This document shows positions 1 through 13,062 of a stretch of DNA of 64,000 nucleotides, piece by piece; position 1 is the stretch's first letter, and each line of letters opens with the position of its first letter. Source of the stretch: Tribonema minus (lineage: Eukaryota > Sar > Xanthophyceae > Tribonematales > Tribonemataceae). The notes beneath the pieces were generated by a model. The model saw only the letters and a program-made list of their open reading frames with translations. It searched no databases and had not been told where the DNA came from. The position numbers were made by a program, and so were the translations under genes. Location: contig JAFCMP010000118.1 of assembly GCA_017506865.1 (NCBI GenBank), positions 169,309-233,308 on the forward strand. The letters run 5' to 3'.

Positions 1-3000
1 TCGTCAGTACTTCTACATGACAAGGTGAACAGCCTGACAATCATTCGCTGATGTTGGCAGTTATGTGAGTAGCCTGCGGCATTGACATCATGCGTGCACC
101 TTCGCGAGCAGGCCTATTGTCTTGCAAACATGCTACTGCAGTGCCTGTACGGGTCCGTTTGCAAACTGCCAGCACGTGAGGTCAAGGGCTTTCTTCTGTT
201 CATGCATGAAGCCATCGTAAATTTAATGGCTTAGAATGGTCGCCCTGACTGTAATTCCCAAACCAACATAGAAGTAATAAGATTGTAGCAGTTGGTATGT
301 ACAATATGGCGCCGTTGTAAGATGGCCAACGCCACGTGACCTCATCACGCGCGCAGGACGGTTGATCAACTCACGGCATCACACGTCATTCGTGAGGACG
401 CGCATCATGTAGTCGCATGCAGACCTCGCATAGAGAATCGCAATAGCACGGCACCTACTTCAACTCACGGCGACTCCAGCACGAATCTGCGTGTGAATCT
501 GCGAGCGAGCACATGAATTTGCATGCGCGCGTCACCTTCGTGGCGGCCGCCGCCGCGCTGTGCTGACAGTGCACTAGAACCGAAGCCGAAGCCCAATGAA
601 GAGGCGGTGGTGTCCATAGAGTTGAGCACTGTGACGCGCGACAGCGGCGGCGGCGACCCTCTTGATGCTATGGGGCTGGCCGGCGCGCCGTGCGGCACAG
701 CGATAATCATGGTCGGCGGAGGCGTGCTGTTGGGCGTGACGCTGGTGCCTGGGCATCATGATAGCATAGGCATTGCAGCGAGATAATGAGCTGCAGCGCA
801 GCCGTGAGCATCACATCTCAATTTCGGGGACTGGTGTAAAAGGTCGGAAGTGTCAGAGGTTGGGCGCAAAAGCGCTCTTGAACCGCACCAGAGGTTTAAA
901 ATAGACACTTGAGGATAAAACGAATGGTGGAAGTGTTCCCCACCACATAGCGCCTTGGATGTTGGTTTTGCAGCCTATGTGAATCGCAGCATGCACCTGG
1001 GTCAATATCGTGACATAGTGTAGCGTAGAGTGAAGTAAGCAAAGACGCCTCGCAAATGTCTAACCACCCTAATGCCATCAACTTGAACACGGATGGAGCG
1101 CGGTGCACAGTGCCAGGTGATATTCTTGAAAATTGCTCAAGCTCTTTGAACTTCATATTAATAGCGCTTTGGTTGCTTCAAGTCATTTCAGTAGATTCTC
1201 ATAACTACGAGTTTGCTGTCGAAGATGTTGTCGTAAGGATCAGCCTGTCATTCAATCTGCCATATTCCACTTAGCGCTGCCCTCTCTGGTATCTGAGTTG
1301 CCACTTCGGTATGCCACAGTACTTCAAGGCTGGGTTTTGTAACAGACGTAGCACTTGATGTGCACGGGCAGTGGTAGCGAGAGCGCTGGTGCAACAGGTG
1401 CAAAAATAAGCCACAGCTCTCACTGATGTGTTGAAGTCTTAGAGTACTCTTCAACAGTCTTAGAGTACTCTTCAACACATTTGAATGTGTATGCTATAGC
1501 AACTTGTGAACAAGTTGACGCCTACCAACGCTTACACAGTCATTGATCATCAAGGCGGTCATTCTCACATTGCTGATTCACTGACAGGATCCTGTTAGTA
1601 TGCCATTTCATCACACGCAGAATCTGATGTCAACTTTTATGAAACCAGTCGCTTCGAAGAATCGCGGTGAGGTGATTCGGATCTTCACAGTCATGTGCCA
1701 ATCAGTGATTAGTCGATAAGATATCAGGCTTTGCCACCAAAGTGCCGCGCTGTGGGTCCAAGAGTGAGGCTTCCTCATTCATTGGTGGTAATTGCAGTTG
1801 AATTGTTGACTGGAACCGTTGGTGAATCTCAGACTGTGGCAGTGACAGTCTGATGTCAGCTTCAAAATCAGGTTCAGAATCATTCTCCTCATCGCTCACC
1901 AGCAGGTTGGACAGTGAATAGACTAAGTACGATACCCCGCGAGTCATTGACCATACAATGGGATAATTATAGTAAATGGTTGATTATCATCACTTCCAAT
2001 GAGCCACTTACATTCAGATTGATGTTATCATTTTTTTTTTATCGACAAGGCTTAGTTCTGAAGTTCAATCAACTCAGAAAATCTGATGTGACACAATGTC
2101 AGGCAGCATGAATCTTGATGATGGTGCATACTCAACAAATCGACAACTCATTCTGTGGACAACACATCCTGTGTCAACTTGTGTTATGCCACCAGACTCA
2201 GTGGTGACAACTTGAATAATCAAATCTCAGACCATTCAGCATTGCCAAAGAACTGGTAGCACAGTCACTGCCACAGTGACTGCTGCTGCAGTGTTTACCT
2301 GGTAAAGAATGATCAACTGCAGTCTGACAGTGTCAATAACTGAATAGTATAGTAGTACTATATTGTACCGTTCTTTCTCACAGATTCCAATTTAAAATAA
2401 GCGCACTCCACTTTAAAATTAAATTAAACTTTTAGGTATCAGTTTCTCTGGTCTGGTTCGAGAAGCTACTGCTGACTCAGAGGCGGACTCGTAGTGAAGC
2501 ACTGTATCTGCTTTAACACAAAGTTCAACTATGATGACATCAGTAATGACATATTGCTGCTGCCATGCCCACTGGCAGCCTGCCGGTAGGTGTCTGTCTC
2601 AGTGACAGTTACTGGGGTGTGAACATCACAATGATTATCACAATTGTGAACTAAGTCTTGACAATCACTGTGTGAGCGTACATGCTATGAGTGGTATTGT
2701 CAGTCTGAGTGAATGAGTTCAAACTTCAGTTGAACATGAGTAAGACATTGAGATTCTTTTTCCGAAGACGCTCTTACTATTAGTCACAAACAGGCACTGT
2801 CACACAAACACATGGCAACAGTAACTTTCAACACAGTGTCTCCATCATGGTGAGTGACTGACACAGAGTCGGACTCACAATCTTGAAACTTTAAGCCAGT
2901 TGTAACTTTTATACCGCGTCTGACATTGTGTTACATGCCGGCGGTAGTAATTGTTATCCAGGTGATATCAATGTTAGCACAAGCATCATGATGATGATCT

Positions 3001-6000
3001 TCCCGCTGGAGTTGACAATTCATCTACTACAACATAGAAGTGTACGATACTAACGCATGTCACTGTATAATATAGAATTATTATCTGAGTAAACTTCATG
3101 GAACTCAATTCAAATTGATGGATATACGACTCTGTGAATCACTCAGCGACATCCAATTTGGTGACATCATCAACATGATACATTTGCGGGGCAGCTATTT
3201 TAAAATTATAGTTGACTTGAACTCTCTGAGGCAGAAACTTGCCAAGTCAAGTCAATTCGAATGATATGGCGATAGCAAAAGCTGCAGCAGCAGCTGCTGC
3301 AATAGCTGCAATCATCATGCCTTTATATCATCATGATTTAAAAAATAATGTTGGTGTTTCAATTTGTTCAGACTCTGGTTAGTTCAGACTCTGAGTTCAA
3401 TCAAATACTGTAACACTAACTTGAAAAATTGTGGTGCTGTCAGTGGCAGTGTGTCAATTGAACTTAAGCCCTAGGATGACAGCAACATCTGATGCGGCCC
3501 GGCCGCCCGAGACCAGGCTGAAGGCCTCAGGCCGTCAAACTTATTTAATAAATTAATAAGCCAGGTTGTTGCTGATGATGATCATTAAAGTCATGAGTGG
3601 TGAGTACCAGTTCACGGCACTAGATGAGCTCACCACCTTAAGATTATCGATATACAGTATCAAATTTATTCACTGTCAGTTTTACATTACTATGCAATTT
3701 TATTAAGCACTAACTTGAAGTCTTTCAAGTTCAACTTGTGAGCTAAAGTCTGAAAGTAAAATTTAATGTTTGCAACAATGTTGCAGCAGTAGCCTCACTG
3801 ACAGGCTGCTAAGAGAATTAAATTGCAAACAATGGGACCTGAATCGGGAAAATGGGACTCAGCATCACCACTCTGGCAAACTTCAAGTCTGATTGAACCC
3901 TCCCCCAGCGTTTGCTGCTGAAATTTAACTTGATGTTGAGGCTATTAGGTGAACTAGTTGTCAAGTTGGTTAGCATTCCATGATGATCATCTCGAGCACT
4001 GAGCACTTTTCAAACTTCAATTTGGAGTTAAATTTTGTACTAGCATCATTAGAGTTGAGGTTAATCTTCAAGTCCAAGTTCAACATGGTATATCTCAAGA
4101 TCCTGAGCGTAGAGCGTAGGAAAAATCTTTGTGTTACTTATTAACTTTTTTCTAGGCGTGACACCCACATCATCACAATTGAGAGAACTCTATTAAATTT
4201 TGCAGAGTTATCCCCTGTGTCCGACTGTTGAATTCACGTTGCACTTTTCGCAATTTAAACTTTTTAAGCCTATACTTAGTCTAGTGAATGTTGCATTACA
4301 ATTTTGGTTTGTTTGTTCATTGTGTCAGGATACACGGCTAATAGTATCTCACATAGTCAGCAAACAACAGACTGAGTCAACAAAACGTCATTGATTGATC
4401 TACGGAATCCTCCGCATTGACTTATTGAAGGAATTGGGTCAGAATGATTGATAATCATTGCCAGGCGCGGATCAATCACCTGCACCTGGTCTGCAGAGTC
4501 TCTTACTGGCAGAGTACTACTAGTAGCCCGATCAGCAACGACTGCTGCACTGAGTCTCGCTGGTCACTGTTGCACAGCCACTGCAACATGCTTCACTTGT
4601 CACAGTGCCATACCTATACCACAATAACTGTACCATGAAGTAGTACAGTAATTATGTAGACTGAGTCTAGGGGATTGCCAGTGAAATTTGATAACTTTGA
4701 CTTCAATGCCAGTAAAGGTTGATTCACTTTAAATTAAAAGTCCTAGAGAATTTTCAACAGTGTCTCCGAGTCGTTGGATTGATGTTGAAATATTAATTCA
4801 CTTCAAGTTTTATCATCATGACATAAAGTTTTATCATCATGTCATGGTGATGTCATGATGATCAAAGAGGATTTCAGACTCTTCAGTGACTGCGCGCGGT
4901 GGCAAATCGAAAATGTACCCAAGTTGAACCTTAAATACTGATGTCAAATTGAATTGAACATTGCGGGCTGACTCAGACTGTCAGACTGTCAGTGAGTGAG
5001 CGTGTCTACTAGGCTATCCTCAGCCTGAATTACTGATTATTACTGATTGCATACTTCGCATTGTATAGGTTTAAATTGCGAAAAACGGGACCTGATTTCA
5101 AGACGGGACTAAAAGTAAATGGATTGCTGCTCAATTGTGCTGATATGGGTATGATGTTATGTTCATGCATGCCATTGGAATAAATTATTTAGGGATAAGA
5201 TTTTTTTTCCATGCTCAGGATCTTTTTTGATTTGATTGCAATGGCATGGCGCACGATCTGGCGACATCATGACGAAATTTAATGCTGATTCGACTCAGCG
5301 TCCAACTCCCTCTTAATTAGAATTTTAGCAGCCCCGCTATCTTAAGCCTGGCCCACTGGCAGTTGCGAGTGTGAGTGAGCGTCTGACTTGCAAAGTTTTG
5401 TGATCACTGACAGGCAACCCTTGGATCGCTGATGCGGTCACAGCGCTACAAGTCAGCGATGCGTTGGCATGAAGAACAAGCATAACAATCAGTCAAAAGT
5501 TTGTTCGGCAGGATTAATAATTTAGCTAAATGCCCGGTGATCAGATTCTGAAGCCTTCAACTTGAAGTTGCTTGCCATGATGATCAATAAATTGATAAAC
5601 TTAGAAAACAAAATATCTAATGGCGGTCGCAGCGGCTGCCGCAGCTGCTGCCAGCCTGCCAAATTGACAATATATAGCAGGAAGTGCAAAAAATTTCAGA
5701 GCTCTGCACATTGTAAGGAGGGAATTCTTTGATACAATCACCGAATTATCAAGACGCGCCACGAGGTTTCGGCAGGCGTGTGCGTCCTGGGTAATTGCCG
5801 ATGGGCTCGATCGAGGCCTCACACATTTCGATTTTATGAGAGTCTGCCACAACGGATGACTTCAGGATTTGGTAACTTCAACTTCCATTTCAATTTCAAC
5901 TTCAACTTCAACTTGAAGTACAACATTTTCCCGGATCGCTGAGAGGATGTTGTAGTTTAAATTTTGAAACAGTGTAAAAGGTATCAACCCTTTTCGGCCT

Positions 6001-6246
6001 CTGGACAATTTCTCAGGGCGTGTCCGCCGGCCTCAAACCCGTGGTGCCCTCCAAGAATTGGCGGATTGTTTCAAAAAATTCCCTCCTACAAGTTTTGTTT
6101 AAACTGTGGCGTGCCTCCGTTAAACAATGCCATGCAGATCGTCTCGTTGACATCATTACTAACTGTGACATTATCAAACAATCAACATAACATTCATTCA
6201 ATGCTGCTGGGGCATTGCCAACTTGAAGGACTCAATGACATTTGAA
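1..6246. other. Non-coding, AT-richer intergenic region
   Basis: I see no recognisable gene here. Frames are short (under about 95 codons) and resemble no protein family I know. The sequence is full of short palindromic words of the TGTCACTGTGACA, TCATCATGA and ACTGTTACAGT types. There is a 20-bp direct duplication near 1,436-1,478 and a 13-bp inverted repeat at about 4,813-4,825 / 4,851-4,863. An AACTTC/GAAGTT-rich patch lies at 5,875-5,920. The GCAGCTGCTGC runs at 3,278-3,300 and 5,625-5,652 are simple sequence. No tRNA-like cloverleaf or rRNA was recognised. Confidence 0.6.
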
Positions 6247-7560
6247 TCAGTCTCTGAGAGAATACACACACACACCTGAGGTTTGTTTGCGATGCGCGCT
6301 GCTAATCCCCGCCGCCGGCCATAATGTCTGCTGCACTTTTGACCCTCCGTTGTCCGCCCCTTCCCTCCGTAGAGTCCGTGTTGGCAGCCGCTGCAGAGCC
6401 CCTGGCCGTCGGGTCCGCTCGAAGTCCTCAGGCTCTGCATGAAACTGCTGCTGCCAGTGGGAAATGCGACGCACAATTGGAATGGGCTGAGACGTCCACC
6501 ATAGTGGCTCCGCTCCACTGGCAAGTGTGTGTGTTTGTTGGAGGGTTGCCCAGGGCGTCACTGGATCCATCTGCGGTCCGCTGTCCGTGACGATAACCTC
6601 TGCTGCAGTAAATGTAGGAGCTGCAGCACGACCTGCCAGTCTGAGACTGTCAGTGAGAGCCGCTGCAGCAGCTGCCGCAGCCTGAGCAGCCTGAGGGTAT
6701 GTCAAAGTGAATGCTGCCACCGAAACTGCGACAGTACCAGTATTACTAGCTTGACGTCCAACCTCAGGCTGACTGAGTCCCAAAGCCCCCAAGAACTCAA
6801 AAGCATTACTTGTACTGCTGAAACACGATGACTGTGGTGGCAACTTTGAAACGGATGGGACACCAGGCTGGACCGATGACTCAGAGGAAGGATATGGAGT
6901 ACTCAATGGATTCAATTTGCCAGGAGCTTCAAGGTTCTGTCTGCGCGATGTGTGGTCCACTACGCTAATCATGGACGCATCCATCACCTTGCCTGCTCGG
7001 CCGGCATGAAACTTCAACTTGTCGCTTGTGGGCTTTTCAGGCGACTCGAAGGTTTTGCTGCTGCAGCGTGAGCTTGGCAATGCGCAAATTGCTGCTTCTT
7101 GAAATGATTTTCGCCCTAAATCTAGGTGCAACTTTGCGGTTTTACCAGGAACTTCGAGCGCCTCCGATACTTCAACAGCTGCTGCAAACTGCAAGCTCAG
7201 CCTGCCAGCCTGAGGTCCTGTCACGATGACGTGTCGTGAAGCTGGTGGCTGCAACTGGTCCACCAGGTGACAGGTCTGCAACAAGAATTGTTCGGACATC
7301 GCGCGGTCCTCGGGGCGTTCTGGGACGCGTGGACCCCAAGCTTCAGGCTGCTCACAATCTTGAGGTTGCCGCTGCCAACCGAGGGTCTGCGTGATGGTTT
7401 CTGCAGCGTTGATGGCCTCTTTCTGCTGTCGTTGCGGGATGCCACTGGCATGGCGTTGATCCTCAGCAAGCGTGGCTGGACGATGTGCCTCAGCAACTGC
7501 AGCAGGTAGAGGCCCTGACCCTCTGCGGCCTGACGCTCCAGCTCCTGCGCCAAAGATCAT
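6247..7560 (-). CDS. Doubtful long open frame, Ala/Ser/Gln/Pro-rich hypothetical protein
   Basis: A single uninterrupted minus-strand frame runs from about 7,689 to a TGA at 6,247. The first in-frame ATG is at 7,560, which gives 437 codons. An in-frame stop lies just upstream at 7,699-7,701, so if the frame is real it begins at this ATG or is an internal exon. The product is low-complexity, rich in Ala, Ser, Gln and Pro, with Ala runs around the middle and no domain, signal peptide or membrane segment that I recognise. It sits in a GC-richer island inside AT-richer DNA, and frames this long are rare in the surrounding 20 kb. It could be a lineage-specific gene, a captured or degenerate element, or chance in compositionally biased DNA. 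No neighbouring gene suggests a function. Confidence 0.3.
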   Translation of the reverse strand: MIFGAGAGASGRRGSGPLPAAVAEAHRPATLAEDQRHASGIPQRQQKEAINAAETITQTLGWQRQPQDCEQPEAWGPRVPERPEDRAMSEQFLLQTCHLVDQLQPPASRHVIVTGPQAGRLSLQFAAAVEVSEALEVPGKTAKLHLDLGRKSFQEAAICALPSSRCSSKTFESPEKPTSDKLKFHAGRAGKVMDASMISVVDHTSRRQNLEAPGKLNPLSTPYPSSESSVQPGVPSVSKLPPQSSCFSSTSNAFEFLGALGLSQPEVGRQASNTGTVAVSVAAFTLTYPQAAQAAAAAAAALTDSLRLAGRAAAPTFTAAEVIVTDSGPQMDPVTPWATLQQTHTLASGAEPLWWTSQPIPIVRRISHWQQQFHAEPEDFERTRRPGALQRLPTRTLRREGADNGGSKVQQTLWPAAGISSAHRKQTSGVCVYSLRD

Positions 7561-8351
7561 CGCGGCCGACAGGATTGCCGCAGCAGCTGCACCAACATCA
7601 GATTGTGCGGCGCTGGCTGCCGAGTCGACAAGTGAGCTCTCAGCAGCTGGTATCCTGACATGATTGACATGATTGCTCGTCGTCGTCAAGTTGGTGTGTC
7701 ATGTTGGCGGTCGCGACGGATGCGCGGATTCCGAAGCTGATTTGACGTGCGGTGGCGGCTGGCATGCTGCTCGTGTTGGACATTGATAGGCACCAGCGCA
7801 CCAGCGCAGGCATACTACACTAGTTTCTCTGCAGGACCGGCAGCAGTGATCAACGGGGCACAGGAAAAATCCTCCGAATTCTGCCGAGGTAAATACCAAT
7901 GAATCAGATTCTGAGGCTGAAACGCAATCGATGCATGATTCCTCTGTGTGTCTGTGTAGCACTTCATGTTAACTCGGTCTTCATGTTAACTCGGTCGGGC
8001 GAGGTTGCAGCTTGGGATACGAATTTCTTATGATGAGGCTCAAACCTGCAATTCGTCCGACTTCCTCCCGATTCCAAATGCCCAAAGGACCTGGCAAAAG
8101 GTGCACGTTTCAAGAAGAGTACACATGCGGGACTACGGAGGGACAGGTGTATAGCAGTTTGCAAACATGCTCTTCAATGATTGCCTAGTGTCGCGAATGC
8201 AAGGCATTGCTGCAGAGTCATGTCACTCTGATTCACTGAGTAACGCTGCGAGACGACGTGACGACTGTATAGCGGTAATAATTACGTTTTGAAAAATGCA
8301 GGAACTGTTGATTCCTCCGCCAAGAGACGTCAACTTGACGGTGTGTCACTT

Positions 8352-8520
8352 GAAGAAGTTGTTGAAGTTCATTTACACCACTTGCATGCACTTGCATGCA
8401 CTTGCATGCATGGGCAACCTGTAACAACAGTTGCGTGTGCGTGAAGAAGTTGTTGAAGTTCATGTTTACACCACTGCCTCTGCATGCATGCAACCTGTAA
8501 CAACAGTTGCTCGTGCGTCA
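8352..8520. repeat. Two-unit tandem repeat, period about 91 bp
   Basis: A unit beginning GAAGAAGTTGTTGAAGTTCA at 8,352 recurs at 8,443. Both units end in a CAACCTGTAACAACAGTTGC segment. The first unit also holds three tandem copies of the 10-mer CTTGCATGCA. The unit overlaps the GAAGTT hexamer family found all over the window. Confidence 0.85.
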
Positions 8521-9724
8521 AGCAGGACGACGGTGGCCACCTGAAGCTGGAAGTGCCGTCGGTCGTTCGTCGACGAAATGAATATGATTTCCAGACTCTA
8601 GTTGGTGAAAAATAATTATTATGATGCACTGCAAGCAAGCACAGATATGATTTTTCTGCGCACTTGACAATTTGTGCAGGATCATGATAACCCCACGTTG
8701 CACTTCAAGTTGCCTTGGCCATTGAAAAGCGTGTTGTTCTGCTTGAACTATGTACTGCTAGTACGGCATGAAAAGTCAACTTTGAATTGTTTTTTTTGCT
8801 TTTCACGGGAATTCAATCCTGCTGATAACCATAGACACGCCCAAATAAAATGCTGCAGCGTGGTGCCTTCACTCCAATTCCTAGGGACGAAGTCACTAGG
8901 TCTCCGTTTGCACATCGTGCAAAAGACCCAAAATCGCAACAACTTCTGAACTAAAAGCCTGTTTCTCATCCTGTTTGGTGCATGATACAGACCATAATGT
9001 TAGGTATAATGATGATGCAACAGATCTGCAGCAGACCATTTGTGTGATGCTGTGGGTAATTACAAAGCCTCAAAAACAGGGTTTATTCGGATTAAAAGAG
9101 TTTCTGTGTGTGTCTGTGTACCAAAAACCCAATATATCGCCGGTATTCACGTCACATCATGAACAGCTGGCTCGACGACGAGCAGTGCAGAGGTCTTGTG
9201 AGCCTGTAGCAAGTGGTGAGCCTAGCTCAAAGAATAGATGCGTGCAACGAGAAGGAGCAGCCCCCGTGCGGACAGCTCGCGGAGAACGGTCTGTGGCAAC
9301 ACAGCGCGGAGCCGAGCACGCACCTAACGCAGCGCGCGAGAGCAGGTGCCGAGTGAGGTGCAGCAACAGCCCTTGCTTCGCGGTGAGCAGTGCTGAGCCA
9401 CGTGTGGCAGCAAATGCTGGTGTTGACTACGGCGAATAAAGCATGGTAGTGGCGGGAGCAGCAGCACCTGAGCTTGTGTCCAATTTTGACACATGCTGAC
9501 TGAGCATGACTAGGCTCAGTTACTATACGTGTTTCAGCATAGTCCCCAATGCAGCTGTGGAACAAGCTGTATTCAATCGACGGAGCTTATGCAACGGTAT
9601 GAATGCATGGGCAAAAGGTTCGGGTTTCGGTGGCTGTTTGCGACGATGGGCTGCTGCAGGCCAGATCAAGATTATTGAACTCAACGAGCAGGAGGAGCAC
9701 GACACTGGGGATTAAGGTGACATG

Positions 9725-10345
9725 CAGATATGCAGCAGTTTGTGGTCCACTGACTTGGCGATCCATCAGCAATGAACCTCCATAGCTACTTGCCAGCTGT
9801 TCGCAAAGGCAACTGGCCTGGCTGGCTGAAGCTGGAGCCTCGATTCAACATAGAAGCCTGAGGCTTGCAGAGCTGCATGCTGTCAAATAGGGCAGTGAGC
9901 ACGCAGAAGACTGTGATCGATTGACTTGGCGACCCATCAGTCATGACTTTTCATGGCTGGTACTTGCCAACTGTTTGCAACAGCGACCGGCCTGGGCTGG
10001 CTGCAGCTGAAGACATGTGCAACATGCGAGGCTTGCAGAGCTGCCAGTGCATGCTGTCACACTGGGCCGTGTATGCAGTGAGCACGCATCAGGTTGCGGT
10101 CGGTTGATTTGGCGACTCATGAGCATTGAACTGCCATGGCCGGTCCTTGCCACCTGTTTCGATGGTGACTGCCTTGGGCTGACTGCAGCTGAAGACATAT
10201 GCAACATGCGAGGCTTGCGGAGCTGCCTGTGCATGCTGTCACACTGGGCCATGTATGCACTGGCAGTGAGCACGCAGCAAGTTGTGCTCGGTTGACTTGG
10301 TGCGTCGTGAGCATTGGACTGCCATCTGGCAGCAGGTGCCATGGT
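9725..10345. repeat. Degenerate tandem repeat, period about 168-182 bp, 3-4 units
   Basis: The word AGGCTTGC(A/G)GAGCTGC recurs at 9,861, 10,029 and 10,211. Each copy is embedded in a longer shared unit (TTGGCGAC.CAT, CATGCTGTCA, GCAGTGAGCACGCA). Units differ by small indels. The open frames across this stretch come from the repeat and are not evidence of a gene. Confidence 0.85.
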
Positions 10346-12092
10346 AATGCATTCTTCATGAGGCCAGGTGATACCAACAACGCACTGGTGTCAACAGCAT
10401 CATGTGGTATGAGAGCAGCTGAGGCGCAGACCAAGCTGGCACAGCAGGTGATCATAGCACACTTCTGATACTGCCATAAAACCTGTGGAGTAAGTGCATT
10501 CCTCTGGACAGTGTATGCGTTTGAAGCCACATAATGTGGTACCAACAACCATGACATACGATGTTACATTGTGTGCTGAACTCCTGCTGCGCCAAGCTTG
10601 CCAACATACACATCTGCAGTGTGCAATGAACCAGCGTCGGGTGTGGTTATGCCTTTGATAACCCCAGGCGGTGGAGCAGTCATTAAGGAACTCAGTGGAG
10701 TCGCACAGCCCTTCAAACGCACGAAATGGCTGCTTACCTGCAGCTCAGCGTGGCTGACGCTGCGCTTGAAGTCTCTCAGGTTTAGGAGAAGGTTATGCTC
10801 CCGTGTTGTTTTGCAACCAGCTTTTGCAATTGTAGGATATTACTTCTTTCATTGCACACATTGTCAGATGTGCCACCTCCTGTGCCCCCTGCTTCGTCTG
10901 CTGCTGTGCATTGACGACGGTGTGCCTGTCTGCATGGCTATGTAGGTTTTCAACATGTTTGCAATACGTATATGTACAACAACCCTGACATGAATTTCCA
11001 CAGCTTGTGAGCAAACACATGCTCTTGTCGCTTTTGTAGCACCATGGTGCACTCTATCTGCTTGCGTCCCTAGGACTCTCCCCCAGCCCGAAGGGCTATT
11101 ATACCTCAATTATTATATTATGTAACATATGCAAATACATGATGACATGTACGTATGGACTTGTATTTATAAAGGCCCAAGGGAGGCCGGGTTGCCCATG
11201 CAATCGAAAAGCTTGCGTCAATGCAGCAGCCTAGTCTGCGATGACATGTACATGTCTGCAGGTTTAACTTCAAGTTGGCCAGTCTGAACTTCTGAAAGCA
11301 GTGGCTGTTTCGGGCTGCTGCAATCATGAGTCACTGACAGATGCTGAGTCCTATGATAATTTTCGTATTCAGGTCCTACTTCAAAAAACTGCAATCAATA
11401 ACTTACGTTTAACATGATGCCATTGTGTCATCATGGCATGATGACATCGTGTCATCGTGGCATTCAATAAAAATCATATCATAAATTATACTTCGAAGTA
11501 TAACATACTATTATGTCAACTGTCGTTGTCAGCCTGCTGATTTTATTTTCGATGACTGTCACTGTGACACAGTCAGTGACACTTCTAATTGATAGAAAAA
11601 TACCTGCGATTGCGGTAGCTGTGACTTGGCAATGCATTGAATTTCGTGATTATCGACAGCATCTGACTCATCGGATTCAGAATTGAACTTGAAGTGAGGT
11701 GGGAACAAGACTTTGTCAACTTTTAAGTCACGTTTCATTTCACATCATTGTTCGAGTCAGACTCTGCTGCCATCATGGTGATGCTATCTTAAACTGCTAG
11801 TAGTAGTACGTTGAATGAATATCATCATGACTCATCGGATGCCCTGTACATGATTCGAAAAGTTAACTGTGACAGTTGGCATGTACTGCCACATGTGATG
11901 TATGTGACATTAAATTTTTCAATCAAATTGAATGCAATCATCATGTACTAGATGTCATTATGATCCAAAACTGTAACAGTTACTGTTACTGGACCAGTGG
12001 TACATTCACGGTGGTTGTCATGGACTCGGACTCCGAGGCACTTTCAGACTGTCACACGACATCATGATGAAATGATACTGTAACATACCATT

Positions 12093-12122
12093 CATCTGGG
12101 CTTTTTCGCGCTCTGAGCGAGA
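12093..12122 (+). repeat. Solo arm of the dispersed 30-bp hairpin repeat family
   Basis: Thirty bases beginning CATCTGGGCTTTTTCGCG and ending GAGCGAGA match, with one difference, the left arm of the perfect-length hairpin at 54,611-54,700. No second arm is found nearby, so this is a half element or a decayed copy. Confidence 0.8.
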
Positions 12123-13054
12123 AGCAATACAAAGTACATTCACAGTTACTGCAAAGTTGTCAATGAACGAATGGGAACAAATAATTTTAATGAAGACATG
12201 AACGCTAACTTTTGTTGTGTGGTGGCATGCCTCCGAGTCATGAGCCATGTCATTGAGCAGCGTGTAGCTCTCATCATGATCATGATGGGTCTCAGGCTGC
12301 CAATAGCGGGGTTACCGTACAGAAACAAGGAGGTGCGTCACAGTGGGTGGGCGGACGCGTCACATGGCGGTGACGCACGCCGCGGCGGCGAAGGATGATT
12401 TCAGATACAGGCGCAGCCTGAGCGGGGGGGCACTGGGAAAGTCACTTGCAATTTGAAACTTGAAGTCATGACTGCAATGACACACACATGCCCAATGGCA
12501 TGGCCACCTTCAAGCTGACAGACTGAGATCAACAAGGTGAAGCTTCTAGATCTCATTGACAAGGCCTCAGAGTCGCGCTACTAGTTCAAACTTGAAGTGG
12601 CGCTTCAGATTCGGATTCAGAAGAGGAAGATTGCGGTTGAGGCTCCTCTGCTGCAGCAGCCTGAGGTGAAAAGTTTGGGGGACTGCGCGCCGCGTGCTAA
12701 GGTAGTCATTGCAGCAGCATCGTGACTGCGCAGCGCCGGCACCAAGAAAATCTTGCCTCAGGCTGCCTCAGGGCCTTGCCTAGTAGATGGCGCCAGACCG
12801 CATACTATACTACTGTTACAGTAACAGCACGCGGAGCGAAAGCCAGGCTGAGTGAATACTACCAGATAGCGCATGGCTCGCAGATGCCAGTTTGACAGGA
12901 TTCCTTTACTGAGTTAGAAAGTTAGGCCAGCTGATTGAGAAGCAGACATCAATCATCATTATCATTCAATGCAAGTTGACAACTTGCCTTGAAGTTAACA
13001 CTTCAAGTTGGTGCCTGTGAGGTACTACCATGACATTGTGGCGATTGTGTGACC

Positions 13055-13062
13055 AAGAATTT
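13055..13062 (+). repeat. 8-bp target site duplication, left copy
   Basis: AAGAATTT lies directly outside the left terminal inverted repeat. The identical octamer lies outside the right end at 14,022-14,029. An 8-bp duplication is characteristic of hAT-superfamily insertion. Confidence 0.85.

Larger units (their letters stand above)
7690..13054. other. Intergenic region with tandem repeats
   Basis: No convincing gene was seen. Contents are the two-unit tandem repeat at 8,352-8,520, the 170-180-bp tandem repeat at 9,725-10,345, and a solo copy of a 30-bp repeat arm at 12,093-12,122 that matches the hairpin at 54,611-54,700. There are also assorted TCATCATG and CAGTGAC palindromes. Open frames in this stretch are short or repeat-driven. 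Confidence 0.55.

Noticed and set aside
8275-8640. CRISPR-like array at the GAAGAAGTTGTTGAAG repeats
   Set aside because: Only two units, with no constant repeat/unique spacer pattern, in eukaryotic nuclear DNA.
9941-10557. 133-146-codon minus-strand frames
   Set aside because: They fall inside the 170-180-bp tandem repeat and reproduce its period; no protein family resemblance.
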